A stretch of 40,803 bases of DNA, from contig CAZXMO010000027.1 of the NCBI GenBank assembly GCA_964641125.1, positions 1 to 40,803 of the forward strand, given 5' to 3'. Positions 16,601 to 23,984 of this stretch are shown here, one piece after another. Origin of the DNA: JBKHAJ01 sp964641125 (GTDB lineage: Bacteria; Spirochaetota; Spirochaetia; SPDA01; CAZSGZ01). The first letter of the stretch is position 1. Every line of letters begins with the position of its first letter. A program made the translations under genes and the position numbers. Under the pieces are notes generated by a model. The model was not told the origin of the DNA. It worked only from the letters and a program-made list of their open reading frames with translations, and ran no database searches.

Positions 16601-19478
16601 GATGGACGGCGGTCGAGTACTCGAGCTCATCGGTCCTCTCCCAGCGCGAGTTGATGCGTCCCGCCACCCCCTGCCGGCGGGCGAGCTTCCAGGTCACCCG
16701 GTAGAGCTCGGCCTCAATTTCGCCGGGAGCGTCCGACTCCGACACCTCCGCGCCCTCGGGATCGACGAGGACGAGCTCGCAGGCGGCCTCCCCGCCCTGT
16801 TCGAGAAAGGTATACCACCCCCCGCGGGCGTCCTCGATCCTCCCCCCAATATAGAAAGAAGCCGGATGAACGAGGGTCGAAATCTCGGATGCTCTGATCT
16901 GATTGCTCACGTCGCTTACCCTCGCTTCGAGAAGGTAGCGGTAGGGCAGCCCGGGAACTCCCTCGCGGAGGGTACGCTGGGATGTCTCCACGGTCCCGTC
17001 GGAGGGAAGGGGGCCGTCTTCACTCGAAAGCCCGAATCGGGTGTCGTACTCATCGGGACCGAAGCGATACCCGTCGTAGTCGGTACCGGGGGGAGAAAAA
17101 CCGGCACCCTCTTTGGACCAATACATCTCGTAGGTGCCGTTGTTCACCCGCCCCCCGGAGAGGTACTCCGCGGTTACCGCGGCGGTCAGTTCGTCCCCTA
17201 AGATATAGAGATCCTCGTCGAACTCGGCACTCACCGAAAAACCGGTCCGCCTGAACTGGGCAACCTGAAAGCCGGTCCGTTTCGTCCGTCCCTCTCTGGA
17301 GTAGACGATCTCGTAATACCCCGGTTCGGCATCGGAAGGAACTGTAAAGCTCCCGAAGAACCCCCCCTGAGCCGTGGTGGACCCCTGAAAAGAGGCTATC
17401 TCCCTTCCCTCATAGCGGGATTCCCGGGCGGCGACCGAATACCCGCCCCGGTAGATAGTGTAGGTCCCCGCGGCAAGGTCCCGGTCGATGCCTCGGAAGG
17501 AGACCTTCTCCCCCGGCTTGTAAAGACCGCGGTCGGTAAAGAGAAAGGTCTCCATACGGGGGGTGTCGGCGCGGGTGGGATAGACGGTGTTCCACACGCT
17601 GGACCGCCATACGTTGTGGCTCGAATTGGGCCGGTACTCCACGACGTCCGCCCCCTTGGCGGTTCGGACTCGCATAAAATCGTCCCACGGGCGGTCGGGA
17701 TTGCCGAAGAAACGGCGGTACTGCCCGGGCTCGAGATCGAATATCGCGATCCCCCTTCCGTCGGTAAGACCCGAGCTCTTCACCTCCCGCTTCCTCATGA
17801 TACTCACCTCGGCACCTTCCACGGCGCTCCCGGTGGAGAGACTCGTAACCCACACGATGATCCGGTTGTAGGAACGGCGGACGGTTACTCCTAAGTCGGT
17901 TACTTGGAGCTGAAGGTCCCGCCGGGCCCACCCGGGACGCTCACCGCCGTTGTTCTTCGCCGCGAAGTTCCAGGAAAAGCCGACCCATCCCTTCCCCTTC
18001 TCGTTCAGCCACTTACTAAAGTCGAATACCTCGAAGTACCTGACATTCCGCTCCTTCTCCGAAAAATCGAAAGACTCGAGACTTCCGGAGGGGAAAGTCT
18101 CGTAGGGATCGGCGATGGGGCCCGCCCGCCAGACTCCGTCGAAGACGTTCTGATATTCCCAGACGACCCTGGCGGGAAAATCCGCCTCGAGCATTCGTGA
18201 ACCGGTGTTGGGGAAATAGGCGTACCTCTCCGCGGGGGGAATGGTGACCGCGGCTTCGGTCCGGGAGCCGAGGCTTCGCCCGTAGGTGTCCTCGATTTCG
18301 GGATCGAAGAAGAAGAGATATTTCTTCTCGTGTTCAACAGCGAGACCGTTGAGCTTGACGGTGTTCTCCCTGACCTCGATGTTTTCGGGACCGACCTCCA
18401 CTTCGGGCATAGTATGTATCCTTCCCTCGAGGCTCTCCTCCGCTACCGGATGACTAAAGGTAAAGTAGACCGGCTTGCTGTCTCCCTTGGGGCTTCGGGG
18501 AAACGACCAGGAATAGGTATCGTAGTCCCGTAAGGCGAAAGGACGCAGGGTATGATAGCTCAGCACGACCGGCTCGGGAATTCCCACATTGTCGGGCTCG
18601 CTCCTCGCCCCCTTTCTCAGCGTAACGGTGACCTCGGTGTCGGCCGGGGGCTCTTCGTCTAAGAGAATGCGCACCATCCGGCCGAGCTGCTCCGGAGGAT
18701 ACCGGTCGTCATCATTCTCGGGTCTCACCGCGTTAAAGGGTATTCCCCTTCCTCCGGCCTCTACGCTTATGTAGTCGCCTATAAAATCGAGGTTCACCGG
18801 ATAGGAGAAGATGATGACGGCCTCCGCCGCTTTATCCGGGGGAACATCGGAAGGGTCGGAGGCGGGATCGCTCAAGGACCCTACCACGAAGTCTCTCACC
18901 GTCAGGTATTCGCTCCTGAAGGAGAATACCGTATCCCCTAAGAGCTCCTTCCCCCCTAAGGATGTGACCGCCTCGTCCACCGAGACCCGGTAGATCCGTT
19001 GGGGAACAACCCGCTCGGAGGCGTCGAAACTCAACAGCCTGGTTCCGTACCACCTGAAGACTCCCTCGATGTGAGGATCGATCTCCATGATGTCGGAGCT
19101 CTTCATGGGTCGTCCCAGCCGGCTCAGGGGTACTACCGGCTGAGAGAAGACCACGTAGACCGAGGGATACTCCATCTCCGCGGGAAGCTCGTCGACGGGA
19201 CCGTAGTCGACTATCTGAAAGGGCTCGTCCGATTCCCGGATGGGCGCGGCGATTTCGGGAATGTCCCGGGGCGAAAAGTATTCTATCTCGTACGTATCAA
19301 GATCGGTGGAAATATCCACCTCTTGGAAGAGACGCCGCTGGATCTCCGCGGTTTCTTCCGCCGCGGCACGCATATCGGAGGGTTTCTCCTCTCCTCTCCG
19401 ACATCCGGTAAGCCCCACAATCGCCGCGAGGACGATGCAGACCACCGCCGTGGTGAAAGAGACGCCCCTCGATCTCAT
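13686..19478 (-). CDS. Giant bacterial alpha-2-macroglobulin lipoprotein (YfhM-like)
   Basis: 1,930 residues. The N-terminus is a lipoprotein signal with hydrophobic core and lipobox GLTGC (Cys26). It continues with a macroglobulin-domain array, including MG2-type segments such as YRPNSSHNVWRSSVWNTVYPTRADTP cut here into shorter recognisable parts (TDRGLYKPGEKVSFRG, DKRIYEPGETAQILVQTPLPEGNYLL), and a Gly-rich bait-like stretch (LLGGGGGDAKAMAEEAPGG). It then has PLLTTDEKGRVTVRFALPDTLT and the thioester motif YPYGCMEQ, with the reactive cysteine at about residue 1447. Such proteins trap proteases in the periplasm and are thought to protect the cell while PBP1C repairs the wall. It heads the operon that continues to pbpC and shares a divergent intergenic region with nrdR. 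Confidence 0.93.
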   Translation of the reverse strand: MRSRGVSFTTAVVCIVLAAIVGLTGCRRGEEKPSDMRAAAEETAEIQRRLFQEVDISTDLDTYEIEYFSPRDIPEIAAPIRESDEPFQIVDYGPVDELPAEMEYPSVYVVFSQPVVPLSRLGRPMKSSDIMEIDPHIEGVFRWYGTRLLSFDASERVVPQRIYRVSVDEAVTSLGGKELLGDTVFSFRSEYLTVRDFVVGSLSDPASDPSDVPPDKAAEAVIIFSYPVNLDFIGDYISVEAGGRGIPFNAVRPENDDDRYPPEQLGRMVRILLDEEPPADTEVTVTLRKGARSEPDNVGIPEPVVLSYHTLRPFALRDYDTYSWSFPRSPKGDSKPVYFTFSHPVAEESLEGRIHTMPEVEVGPENIEVRENTVKLNGLAVEHEKKYLFFFDPEIEDTYGRSLGSRTEAAVTIPPAERYAYFPNTGSRMLEADFPARVVWEYQNVFDGVWRAGPIADPYETFPSGSLESFDFSEKERNVRYFEVFDFSKWLNEKGKGWVGFSWNFAAKNNGGERPGWARRDLQLQVTDLGVTVRRSYNRIIVWVTSLSTGSAVEGAEVSIMRKREVKSSGLTDGRGIAIFDLEPGQYRRFFGNPDRPWDDFMRVRTAKGADVVEYRPNSSHNVWRSSVWNTVYPTRADTPRMETFLFTDRGLYKPGEKVSFRGIDRDLAAGTYTIYRGGYSVAARESRYEGREIASFQGSTTAQGGFFGSFTVPSDAEPGYYEIVYSREGRTKRTGFQVAQFRRTGFSVSAEFDEDLYILGDELTAAVTAEYLSGGRVNNGTYEMYWSKEGAGFSPPGTDYDGYRFGPDEYDTRFGLSSEDGPLPSDGTVETSQRTLREGVPGLPYRYLLEARVSDVSNQIRASEISTLVHPASFYIGGRIEDARGGWYTFLEQGGEAACELVLVDPEGAEVSESDAPGEIEAELYRVTWKLARRQGVAGRINSRWERTDELEYSTAVHPGEGRVQFTPKQSGRYYLRLSARDAAGRIAVTDIPFYSTGAEWVRWGGLDEDQIELKPDKRIYEPGETAQILVQTPLPEGNYLLTVEREGIISEEIISIEGSSRLIEVPVKSEYLPIVYVSLCSYTVRTGKPDHDYFTPDLDKPKGLFGITPLRVETDSKGLNVTIEPSSPVFKPGSEAEVILTVFENGKPAKGAEVAFIAADRGVLDLIDYHVPDPLEFFYSEGKFPLGVDGGDSRSLLIDPVTYDVTDLLGGGGGDAKAMAEEAPGGLQERSDFRATAVFEPLLTTDEKGRVTVRFALPDTLTTYRCTAVAVKDDTFGIAEEEIQARNPINIKTAFPRRMRVRDTGIGSVLVTNLTEDRQECEITVSAEVIEIGKTAGKGVTVPPHSTIEVPFELKAVRPGEAKVTVTTTSPVHSERLTVTFPVEVPRVFESFTTTGAAEPTAEEGLVVPELAGTGEGFLDLTLSGSRIASLNEAVRYLVEYPYGCMEQRASRLMPLVVFADEAEFFLRPVLEDPSGVFDPRALVREELEAWGEFQRSDGGFPFWPESGAAYSSYYATVRAAHLLSLAEGEGFTLPDGIDRLELVRYLDNPPEWVRSSAYLMLYGIYVRSLYGGRVGAEADRYFARGDEVGLSGYGFLGLTYRQLGRIGKARDCLERMKQFTRPGTRTVDITETYEADGLFYDSQTEQLSLYLLNQLESDPDGTMVPRLVNTLLTRQQGGVWHNTADTNWAVLSLAKSRGYEDSRIDFTARVRAGDITLVEEPLTGPTDIVSMRASFEDDLKGIAREEIVPLSFSAEGGGTLYYTATLRYSLPAEVIFPRDEGIGIHTEYFDTEGNSVGLTELVAGKTYRVEVYVSTTRLRNFLAVRVPIPSGAEVLDASFGTTPSYGEYADRFETPAGHYRNYTSTIYDNEVRFFWDTFPQGRQRADFLIRTTSAGVYPTPPASGECMYEPEIFGRTGGKLFIIKRGE

Positions 19479-19581
19479 ACCAATAACCCCCGATTCTAAC
19501 TAAGTTTTTCAACCCTAGTATAACACCATCTCAGGCGTTAAGTACTTAAGCGGAAAAAAAATCGGTATTTCTTTCTAAATA
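19479..19581 (-). promoter_or_regulatory. Upstream region of the alpha-2-macroglobulin operon with a 12-base palindrome
   Basis: On the minus strand a TATACT hexamer lies in GGTGTTATACTAGGG, about 40 bases before the start codon, with no good -35 at the right distance. Upstream of it is TTAAGTACTTAA (19538-19549), a perfect palindrome placed where an activator or the -35 region would be. Weak evidence; a regulated promoter is plausible. Confidence 0.35.
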
Positions 19582-19583
19582 TC

Positions 19584-19647
19584 TTGCACCCCGATATCTG
19601 GTGTAGTATACTGGAAGGGTTGCCGATAATTACACTATATGTAGAGC
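19584..19647 (+). promoter_or_regulatory. nrdR-nrdD promoter with two NrdR-box-like sites
   Basis: TTGCAC (19584-19589), 17 bases, TATACT (19607-19612) forms a good sigma-70 promoter. CCCCGATATCTGGTGT (19589-19604) lies between -35 and -10, and ACACTATATGTAGAGC (19632-19647) lies just after the predicted start. Against the palindromic NrdR box ACACTATATATAGTGT they match at 11 and 13 of 16 positions. Their centres are 43 bases apart, close to four helical turns. This fits cooperative repression by NrdR of its own operon. Confidence 0.65.
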
Positions 19648-19681
19648 TATTACATAGCATTATGAACACGGTACGGAGAAG

Positions 19682-20161
19682 ATGAAGTGTCCGCGATGCG
19701 ACAGTCTCGAAGATAAGGTAATCGAATCGAGGCAGAATGCAGCTGGGACCTCCATCCGAAGGCGGCGGGAGTGCATGGAATGCGGCTACCGTTTCACCTC
19801 GTACGAGCACATCGAGGAGAAGCAGCTCATGGTAGTCAAGAGGGACGGACGGCGTCAACCCTTCGACCTCGGCAAGCTCGAACGGGGTATTCAGATTTCC
19901 CTGGAAAAGCGCCCCGTCTCGCAGCTCAAGGTAGAGGAAATGCTCCACGAAGTCGAGGATCAGGCGGCGATGCACGGGAAGAGCACCCACGAGATAACCT
20001 CGCGGGAGCTCGGCGGAATGGTACTGGAAAAGCTAAAAAAAGTGGATATGGTCGCCTACGTACGGTTCGCTTCGGTCTACCGGATGTTCGAAAACGTGGA
20101 CGAATTTATACAAGAGATTTCCCAATTGGGAGGAGGAAGTATTGGACAACCAGGGGAGTAG
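19682..20161 (+). CDS. nrdR: Transcriptional repressor NrdR
   Basis: 159 residues, the standard NrdR length. An N-terminal zinc ribbon uses Cys3, Cys6, Cys31 and Cys34 (MKCPRC, ECMEC) and includes SIRRRRECMECGYRFTSYE. Residues about 49 to 139 form an ATP-cone (VVKRDGRRQPFDLGKLERGI) that senses ATP/dATP. NrdR represses ribonucleotide reductase operons when dATP is plentiful. GGAGAAG precedes ATG 19682. The 3' end overlaps nrdD by 20 bases, so repressor and enzyme are translationally linked. Confidence 0.96.
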   Translation: MKCPRCDSLEDKVIESRQNAAGTSIRRRRECMECGYRFTSYEHIEEKQLMVVKRDGRRQPFDLGKLERGIQISLEKRPVSQLKVEEMLHEVEDQAAMHGKSTHEITSRELGGMVLEKLKKVDMVAYVRFASVYRMFENVDEFIQEISQLGGGSIGQPGE

Positions 20162-22268
20162 CAGCTACTGGGAGGAGTTTCTCAGGACCGACGACGAGAA
20201 ACAAGCTGCCGACGGACTGATCAAGCAGGTGGTCAAACGCAACGGTAACCTCGAACGATACGACCGGTGGAAGATAGCAAGCGCCATCGGCAAGGCGGTC
20301 AGGGCCGTTCGCGGTGAAGACGACCTCGAGCTGGTGGAGAAGCTCACCGACAAGACCGAAGAGGCCCTCCGCCGGATCATGCGGAACCGTCACCCCAACT
20401 CGGCCCCGGCGATCGAAGAGATGCAAGACTTAGTCGAAACCGTCCTCATCGAAGAGAATGAGGTCGACATCGCCAAGGCCTATATCCTCTACCGGGCCCG
20501 CCACGAGGTGATGCGGGATACCAAGAAACTGATGCTCGATATCAACGGGACCATGGACGGCTATCTGTCCCAGTCGGATTGGCGGGTCAACGAGAACGCC
20601 AACGTCAACTTCTCCCTAGGCGGATTGATCCTCCACAACTCGGGGACCATTACCGCCAACTACTGGCTCAAGAACATCTACCCCGAGTCGATCGCCTTGG
20701 CCCATCAGAACGCCGACTTCCACATCCACGACCTTTCGATGTTCTCCGGATACTGCGCGGGCTGGTCGCTGAGACAGCTCATCAACGAGGGGCTCGGAGG
20801 AGTTCCCGACAAGATCACCTCCAAGCCCGCGAAGCACCTGAACACCCTGATCCAGCAGATTGTGAACTTTTTAGGGATCATGCAGAACGAATGGGCCGGT
20901 GCCCAGGCGCTTTCGAGTTTCGACACCTACCTAGCCCCCTTCGTCAAACTCGACAACCTCGATTTCGAAGATGTCAAACAATCGATCCAGAGCTTCGTCT
21001 TCGGCGTCAACACCCCCTCCCGGTGGGGCAGTCAGGCGCCCTTTACCAACGTCACCCTCGACTGGATCGTCCCGGAGGACCTGAAAGACCGGCCGGCCAT
21101 TGTCGGCGGAAAAGAGTGCGGCTTCACCTTCGGCGACTGTCAGAGTGAGATGGATATTATCAACAAGGCCTTTATAGAGCTGATGATCGACGGAGATGCC
21201 AACGGACGTGGATTCCAGTACCCCATTCCCACCTATAACATCACCGAAGACTTCAACTGGGACAGCGAAAACGCGAAGCTCCTGTTCGAAATGACCGCGA
21301 AATACGGCACTCCCTACTTCCAGAACTTCGTCAACAGTGACTTGAATCCCGGCGACGTCCGGTCCATGTGCTGCAGACTGCAGCTGGATAAACGGGAATT
21401 GAGGAAACGGGGGGGAGGCCTTTTTGGTTCCGATGAGTTTACCGGCTCAATCGGAGTAGTCACAATTAATCTGCCCCGCCTCGGCTATCTGTCCAAGACC
21501 AAGGTCGAGTTCTTCCGACGCCTGACCGAGCTCATGGACTTGGCTGCGAAGTCGCTGGTCATCAAGAGGAAGGTCATCAACCGGCTCATGGAGGCGGGGC
21601 TCTTTCCTTACACCCGGCGGTACCTGAAACACCTTGACAATCACTTTTCCACCATCGGTATCTGCGGAATGAACGAGTGTCTCGAGAATTTCTTAGGTCT
21701 CGACATAACCACCGGTGAGGGAAAGGAGTTTGCCCTGGAGATCCTCGAGTATATGCGGAAGCACCTCGCCGACCTCCAGGAGGATACCGGGGACCTCTTC
21801 AATCTCGAGGCGACCCCCGCGGAGAGCACCAGCTACCGGCTGGCCAAACACGACAAGGAACGGTATTCGGACATCATCACCGGCGGGGTCGACGAGCCCT
21901 ATTACACCAACTCGTCCCAGCTGCCGGTCGATTACACCGAGGACATCTTCGAGGCGCTGGATCATCAGGACGCCTTGCAAACGAAATATACGGGGGGCAC
22001 GGTCTTTCACGGATTTCTGGGTGAAGCGGTTGATAACTGGGAGGCATGCAGAAATCTCGTCCGCACCATAGCCTGGAACTACCGGCTCCCCTATTTTACT
22101 ATCTCTCCGACCTTTTCGGTGTGCCCGGTCCACGGGTACCTGAACGGAGAGCACTTCGCGTGCCCGAAATGCCGGGAAGAACGGCGGCACGATATTATGG
22201 AACGGATTTCCCGGCTCGAAAGGGAACGGGAAATGCTCATGAACAGCACCAAAGGAGAACAGGAATGA
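20142..22268 (+). CDS. nrdD: Class III anaerobic ribonucleotide reductase, catalytic subunit lacking the glycyl-radical loop
   Basis: 708 residues starting at TTG 20142, chosen because GGAGGAGG lies six bases upstream. Residues about 25 to 115 are an ATP-cone allosteric domain. The ten-stranded barrel follows with YCAGWSL (Cys205), RSMCCRL (Cys410-411, the thiyl-radical site) and ICGMNEC (Cys508, Cys513). The C-terminus has the zinc segment CPVHGYL...CPKC (residues 661-677), then an Arg/Glu-rich helix and a stop. Normally an RVxGY glycyl-radical loop and an NxGKxxE segment follow the zinc site in the same chain; here they are in the next gene. ATGA overlap (22265-22268) couples the two. Substrate is ribonucleoside triphosphates for dNTP synthesis. 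Confidence 0.93.
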   Translation: MDNQGSSSYWEEFLRTDDEKQAADGLIKQVVKRNGNLERYDRWKIASAIGKAVRAVRGEDDLELVEKLTDKTEEALRRIMRNRHPNSAPAIEEMQDLVETVLIEENEVDIAKAYILYRARHEVMRDTKKLMLDINGTMDGYLSQSDWRVNENANVNFSLGGLILHNSGTITANYWLKNIYPESIALAHQNADFHIHDLSMFSGYCAGWSLRQLINEGLGGVPDKITSKPAKHLNTLIQQIVNFLGIMQNEWAGAQALSSFDTYLAPFVKLDNLDFEDVKQSIQSFVFGVNTPSRWGSQAPFTNVTLDWIVPEDLKDRPAIVGGKECGFTFGDCQSEMDIINKAFIELMIDGDANGRGFQYPIPTYNITEDFNWDSENAKLLFEMTAKYGTPYFQNFVNSDLNPGDVRSMCCRLQLDKRELRKRGGGLFGSDEFTGSIGVVTINLPRLGYLSKTKVEFFRRLTELMDLAAKSLVIKRKVINRLMEAGLFPYTRRYLKHLDNHFSTIGICGMNECLENFLGLDITTGEGKEFALEILEYMRKHLADLQEDTGDLFNLEATPAESTSYRLAKHDKERYSDIITGGVDEPYYTNSSQLPVDYTEDIFEALDHQDALQTKYTGGTVFHGFLGEAVDNWEACRNLVRTIAWNYRLPYFTISPTFSVCPVHGYLNGEHFACPKCREERRHDIMERISRLEREREMLMNSTKGEQE

Positions 22269-22798
22269 GTACGGAAACTCGAACGCTCGAAACGATCGAC
22301 GCAGAAATCGAACGGCTCAAGAAGGAATACGACAAAGCGGAAGGGACCCCTACCGAGATCTACACCCGGATCGTGGGGTATTACCGGTCGGTCAAGAACT
22401 GGAACAAGGGCAAGAAGGAGGAGTACCGGTACAGGCGACTCTTCTGTGAGCCCTCGGATATGATCATCCAGGGAACCGGTATTACCGGATCGGCGGAGGA
22501 GGCGGTACCGGAGATCCCGGCAATCCTCACCCCCGATGAGCTCCCCGCGGCGTATCTCTACTTCTACCGCCCCACCTGCCCGAACTGTCCGCCGGTGAAG
22601 GAATTCGTCGAAGAGATGCGCATCGAAGGTGAGATGATCAATGTCGACACCGACGAGGGAATGACCGCCGCGTCCCAGTATGCCGTAATGGCGGCTCCCA
22701 CGGTGATCTTCTTCGACGCGGAGGGGAAGGAAATGCTGAGGGCGCACAACGCCGGGCTCCTGAGGGAGCTCTTCGCGAACACCGCCGTCTGCGCCTGA
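22265..22798 (+). CDS. Separate glycyl-radical subunit of class III RNR fused to a thioredoxin-like domain
   Basis: 177 residues from ATG 22265, which overlaps the nrdD stop by four bases and has AGGAG seven to eight bases upstream. Residues 8-25 form a charged helix. YTRIVGYYRSVKNWNKGKKEE (residues 33-53, shown here as the motif RIVGYY plus NWNKGK) is the glycyl-radical signature of NrdD with the radical glycine at Gly38. Residues about 95-175 are a thioredoxin fold with CPNC (Cys105, Cys108) and the cis-proline loop MAAPTVIFF (Pro145). The protein thus supplies the radical and, plausibly, the reducing thiols to the NrdD barrel. The reading frame is intact and has its own start signals, so a sequencing frameshift is unlikely. 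Confidence 0.85.
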   Translation: MSTETRTLETIDAEIERLKKEYDKAEGTPTEIYTRIVGYYRSVKNWNKGKKEEYRYRRLFCEPSDMIIQGTGITGSAEEAVPEIPAILTPDELPAAYLYFYRPTCPNCPPVKEFVEEMRIEGEMINVDTDEGMTAASQYAVMAAPTVIFFDAEGKEMLRAHNAGLLRELFANTAVCA

Positions 22799-22820
22799 TC
22801 GCCGCGGTGCGCCGATATCA

Positions 22821-23534
22821 GTGAGCTCTGATAAAATCGGACTCGTTAAGACTTCCCTGATAGATTATCCCGGGGAAGTCGCCGCGGTTCTGTTTTTCCC
22901 GGGGTGCAACCTCCGGTGCCCCTACTGTCACAATCCGGAGCTGGTTGCCCCTCCCTACCCCGGTGATCTTCTTCCATGGAAAGAGGTTACGGCCTTCCTC
23001 GAAAAACGGAAGAAGGTCTTAGGAGGGGTGTGCGTCACCGGAGGGGAGCCCCTTCTCCACGAAGATCTTCCCGACTTGGTAGAGGAAATCCATGCTCTCG
23101 GGCTCAAAGTAAAGCTCGACACCAACGGGTCCTTTCCCGGCCGCCTGGACCCGAGCCGGTACGACTACATCGCCATGGACGTAAAGACCTCGCCGGGAAA
23201 GTACGGACTGGTCAAGAACCGCGGCGACGGTCAATCCCGGGCCGCCTTGTCCGAGGCTGTTCTGGAATCGGCGGGAAAGGTTATACGCTCCCATGTTCCC
23301 CACGAGTTTCGCACTACCGTGGTCCCGGGAATCGTCACCTCAGGGGATATCCGTGAAATCGCGGAGCTTCTCCGCGGGGCCGAGCGGTACGTCTTGGCCG
23401 GATTCAGGCCGGGAAAGACCCTGGACCCGGCCTACGCGGATAGTCTTCCCTATACCGACGACGAGTTGAGCGCGATGTGCGCGGCCGCAACCGAGGCTGG
23501 TGTCCCGTGCAGCGTGAGAATCAATTCTCGGTGA
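22821..23534 (+). CDS. nrdG: Anaerobic RNR-activating radical SAM enzyme
   Basis: 237 residues, starting at GTG 22821, 22 bases after the glycyl-radical subunit. The [4Fe-4S]/SAM motif is CNLRCPYC (Cys29, Cys33, Cys36), preceded by SLIDYPGEVAAVLFFPG and followed by VCVTGGEPLLHEDL, the usual GGEP strand. The layout is that of the longer NrdG type (about 230 residues). It abstracts the hydrogen from the radical glycine, here located in the neighbouring small protein rather than in NrdD. Its last 14 bases overlap the end of the oppositely oriented rubrerythrin gene. The ribosome binding site is weak. Confidence 0.92.
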   Translation: MSSDKIGLVKTSLIDYPGEVAAVLFFPGCNLRCPYCHNPELVAPPYPGDLLPWKEVTAFLEKRKKVLGGVCVTGGEPLLHEDLPDLVEEIHALGLKVKLDTNGSFPGRLDPSRYDYIAMDVKTSPGKYGLVKNRGDGQSRAALSEAVLESAGKVIRSHVPHEFRTTVVPGIVTSGDIREIAELLRGAERYVLAGFRPGKTLDPAYADSLPYTDDELSAMCAAATEAGVPCSVRINSR

Positions 23535-23973
23535 GGATCTCCTCGTCGTAGAGGGTCTCGAAGAAGTTCTTGTGCTTGGATTCCTCTCCCGCGAGCTTTT
23601 GGAAGATTTTCTTCATCTCCTCGTCATCGGTGCGGTCGGCTAAGGAAGTATAGAGCTCTACGGAAGCCTCTTCCTTCTTCATCCCGGTTATGAGGATGTC
23701 CTGATAGGACATGTTTTCGGTCGCTTCGGGCTTCACGACGGTGGAGCTCACCTTGAGGTTCCGGACCTGGGGGACCGTTACCCCCGAGGCTCCCTTGGCG
23801 CGGACATTCTCGAGAATATCGATGTGTTTCTCCTCCATCCGTTTAAGATCCAGTATGAACTGCTTCCTCTCCTTGAACTCGATTAATCCGGCGAGCCCCT
23901 CGTAGAACTGGACTGCGTCCCGCTCCCGGGAAATTGCGTAATCGATAACTTCGTCAAAATTGGTGAATTCCAT
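23521..23973 (-). CDS. Rubrerythrin-like diiron protein without rubredoxin domain
   Basis: 150 residues from ATG 23973, which has AGAGGAG six bases upstream; the frame is open to 24075 but that would overlap metA. It is a four-helix ferritin-like bundle with two copies of the ligand pattern: Glu17 in SRERDAVQFYE and ExxH in RMEEKHIDIL (about 47-50), then KKEEASVELY (about 101) and AGEESKHKNFFE (about 130-134). There is no C-terminal CxxC rubredoxin domain. Members scavenge peroxide or store iron in anaerobes. It is last in the hcyMT-cobT-metA direction and may protect the oxygen-sensitive enzymes nearby. Confidence 0.85.
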   Translation of the reverse strand: MEFTNFDEVIDYAISRERDAVQFYEGLAGLIEFKERKQFILDLKRMEEKHIDILENVRAKGASGVTVPQVRNLKVSSTVVKPEATENMSYQDILITGMKKEEASVELYTSLADRTDDEEMKKIFQKLAGEESKHKNFFETLYDEEILTEN

Positions 23974-23984
23974 AGTCGCTCCTC

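Noticed and set aside
16200..17201. 333-codon plus-strand open frame within the alpha-2-macroglobulin gene
   Set aside because: Antisense shadow; no motif or start signal.
22200..22300. Frameshift or sequencing error splitting nrdD from its glycyl-radical end
   Set aside because: The second frame has its own ribosome binding site, an ATGA coupling, a new helical lead-in and a fused thioredoxin domain, which a simple frameshift would not create.
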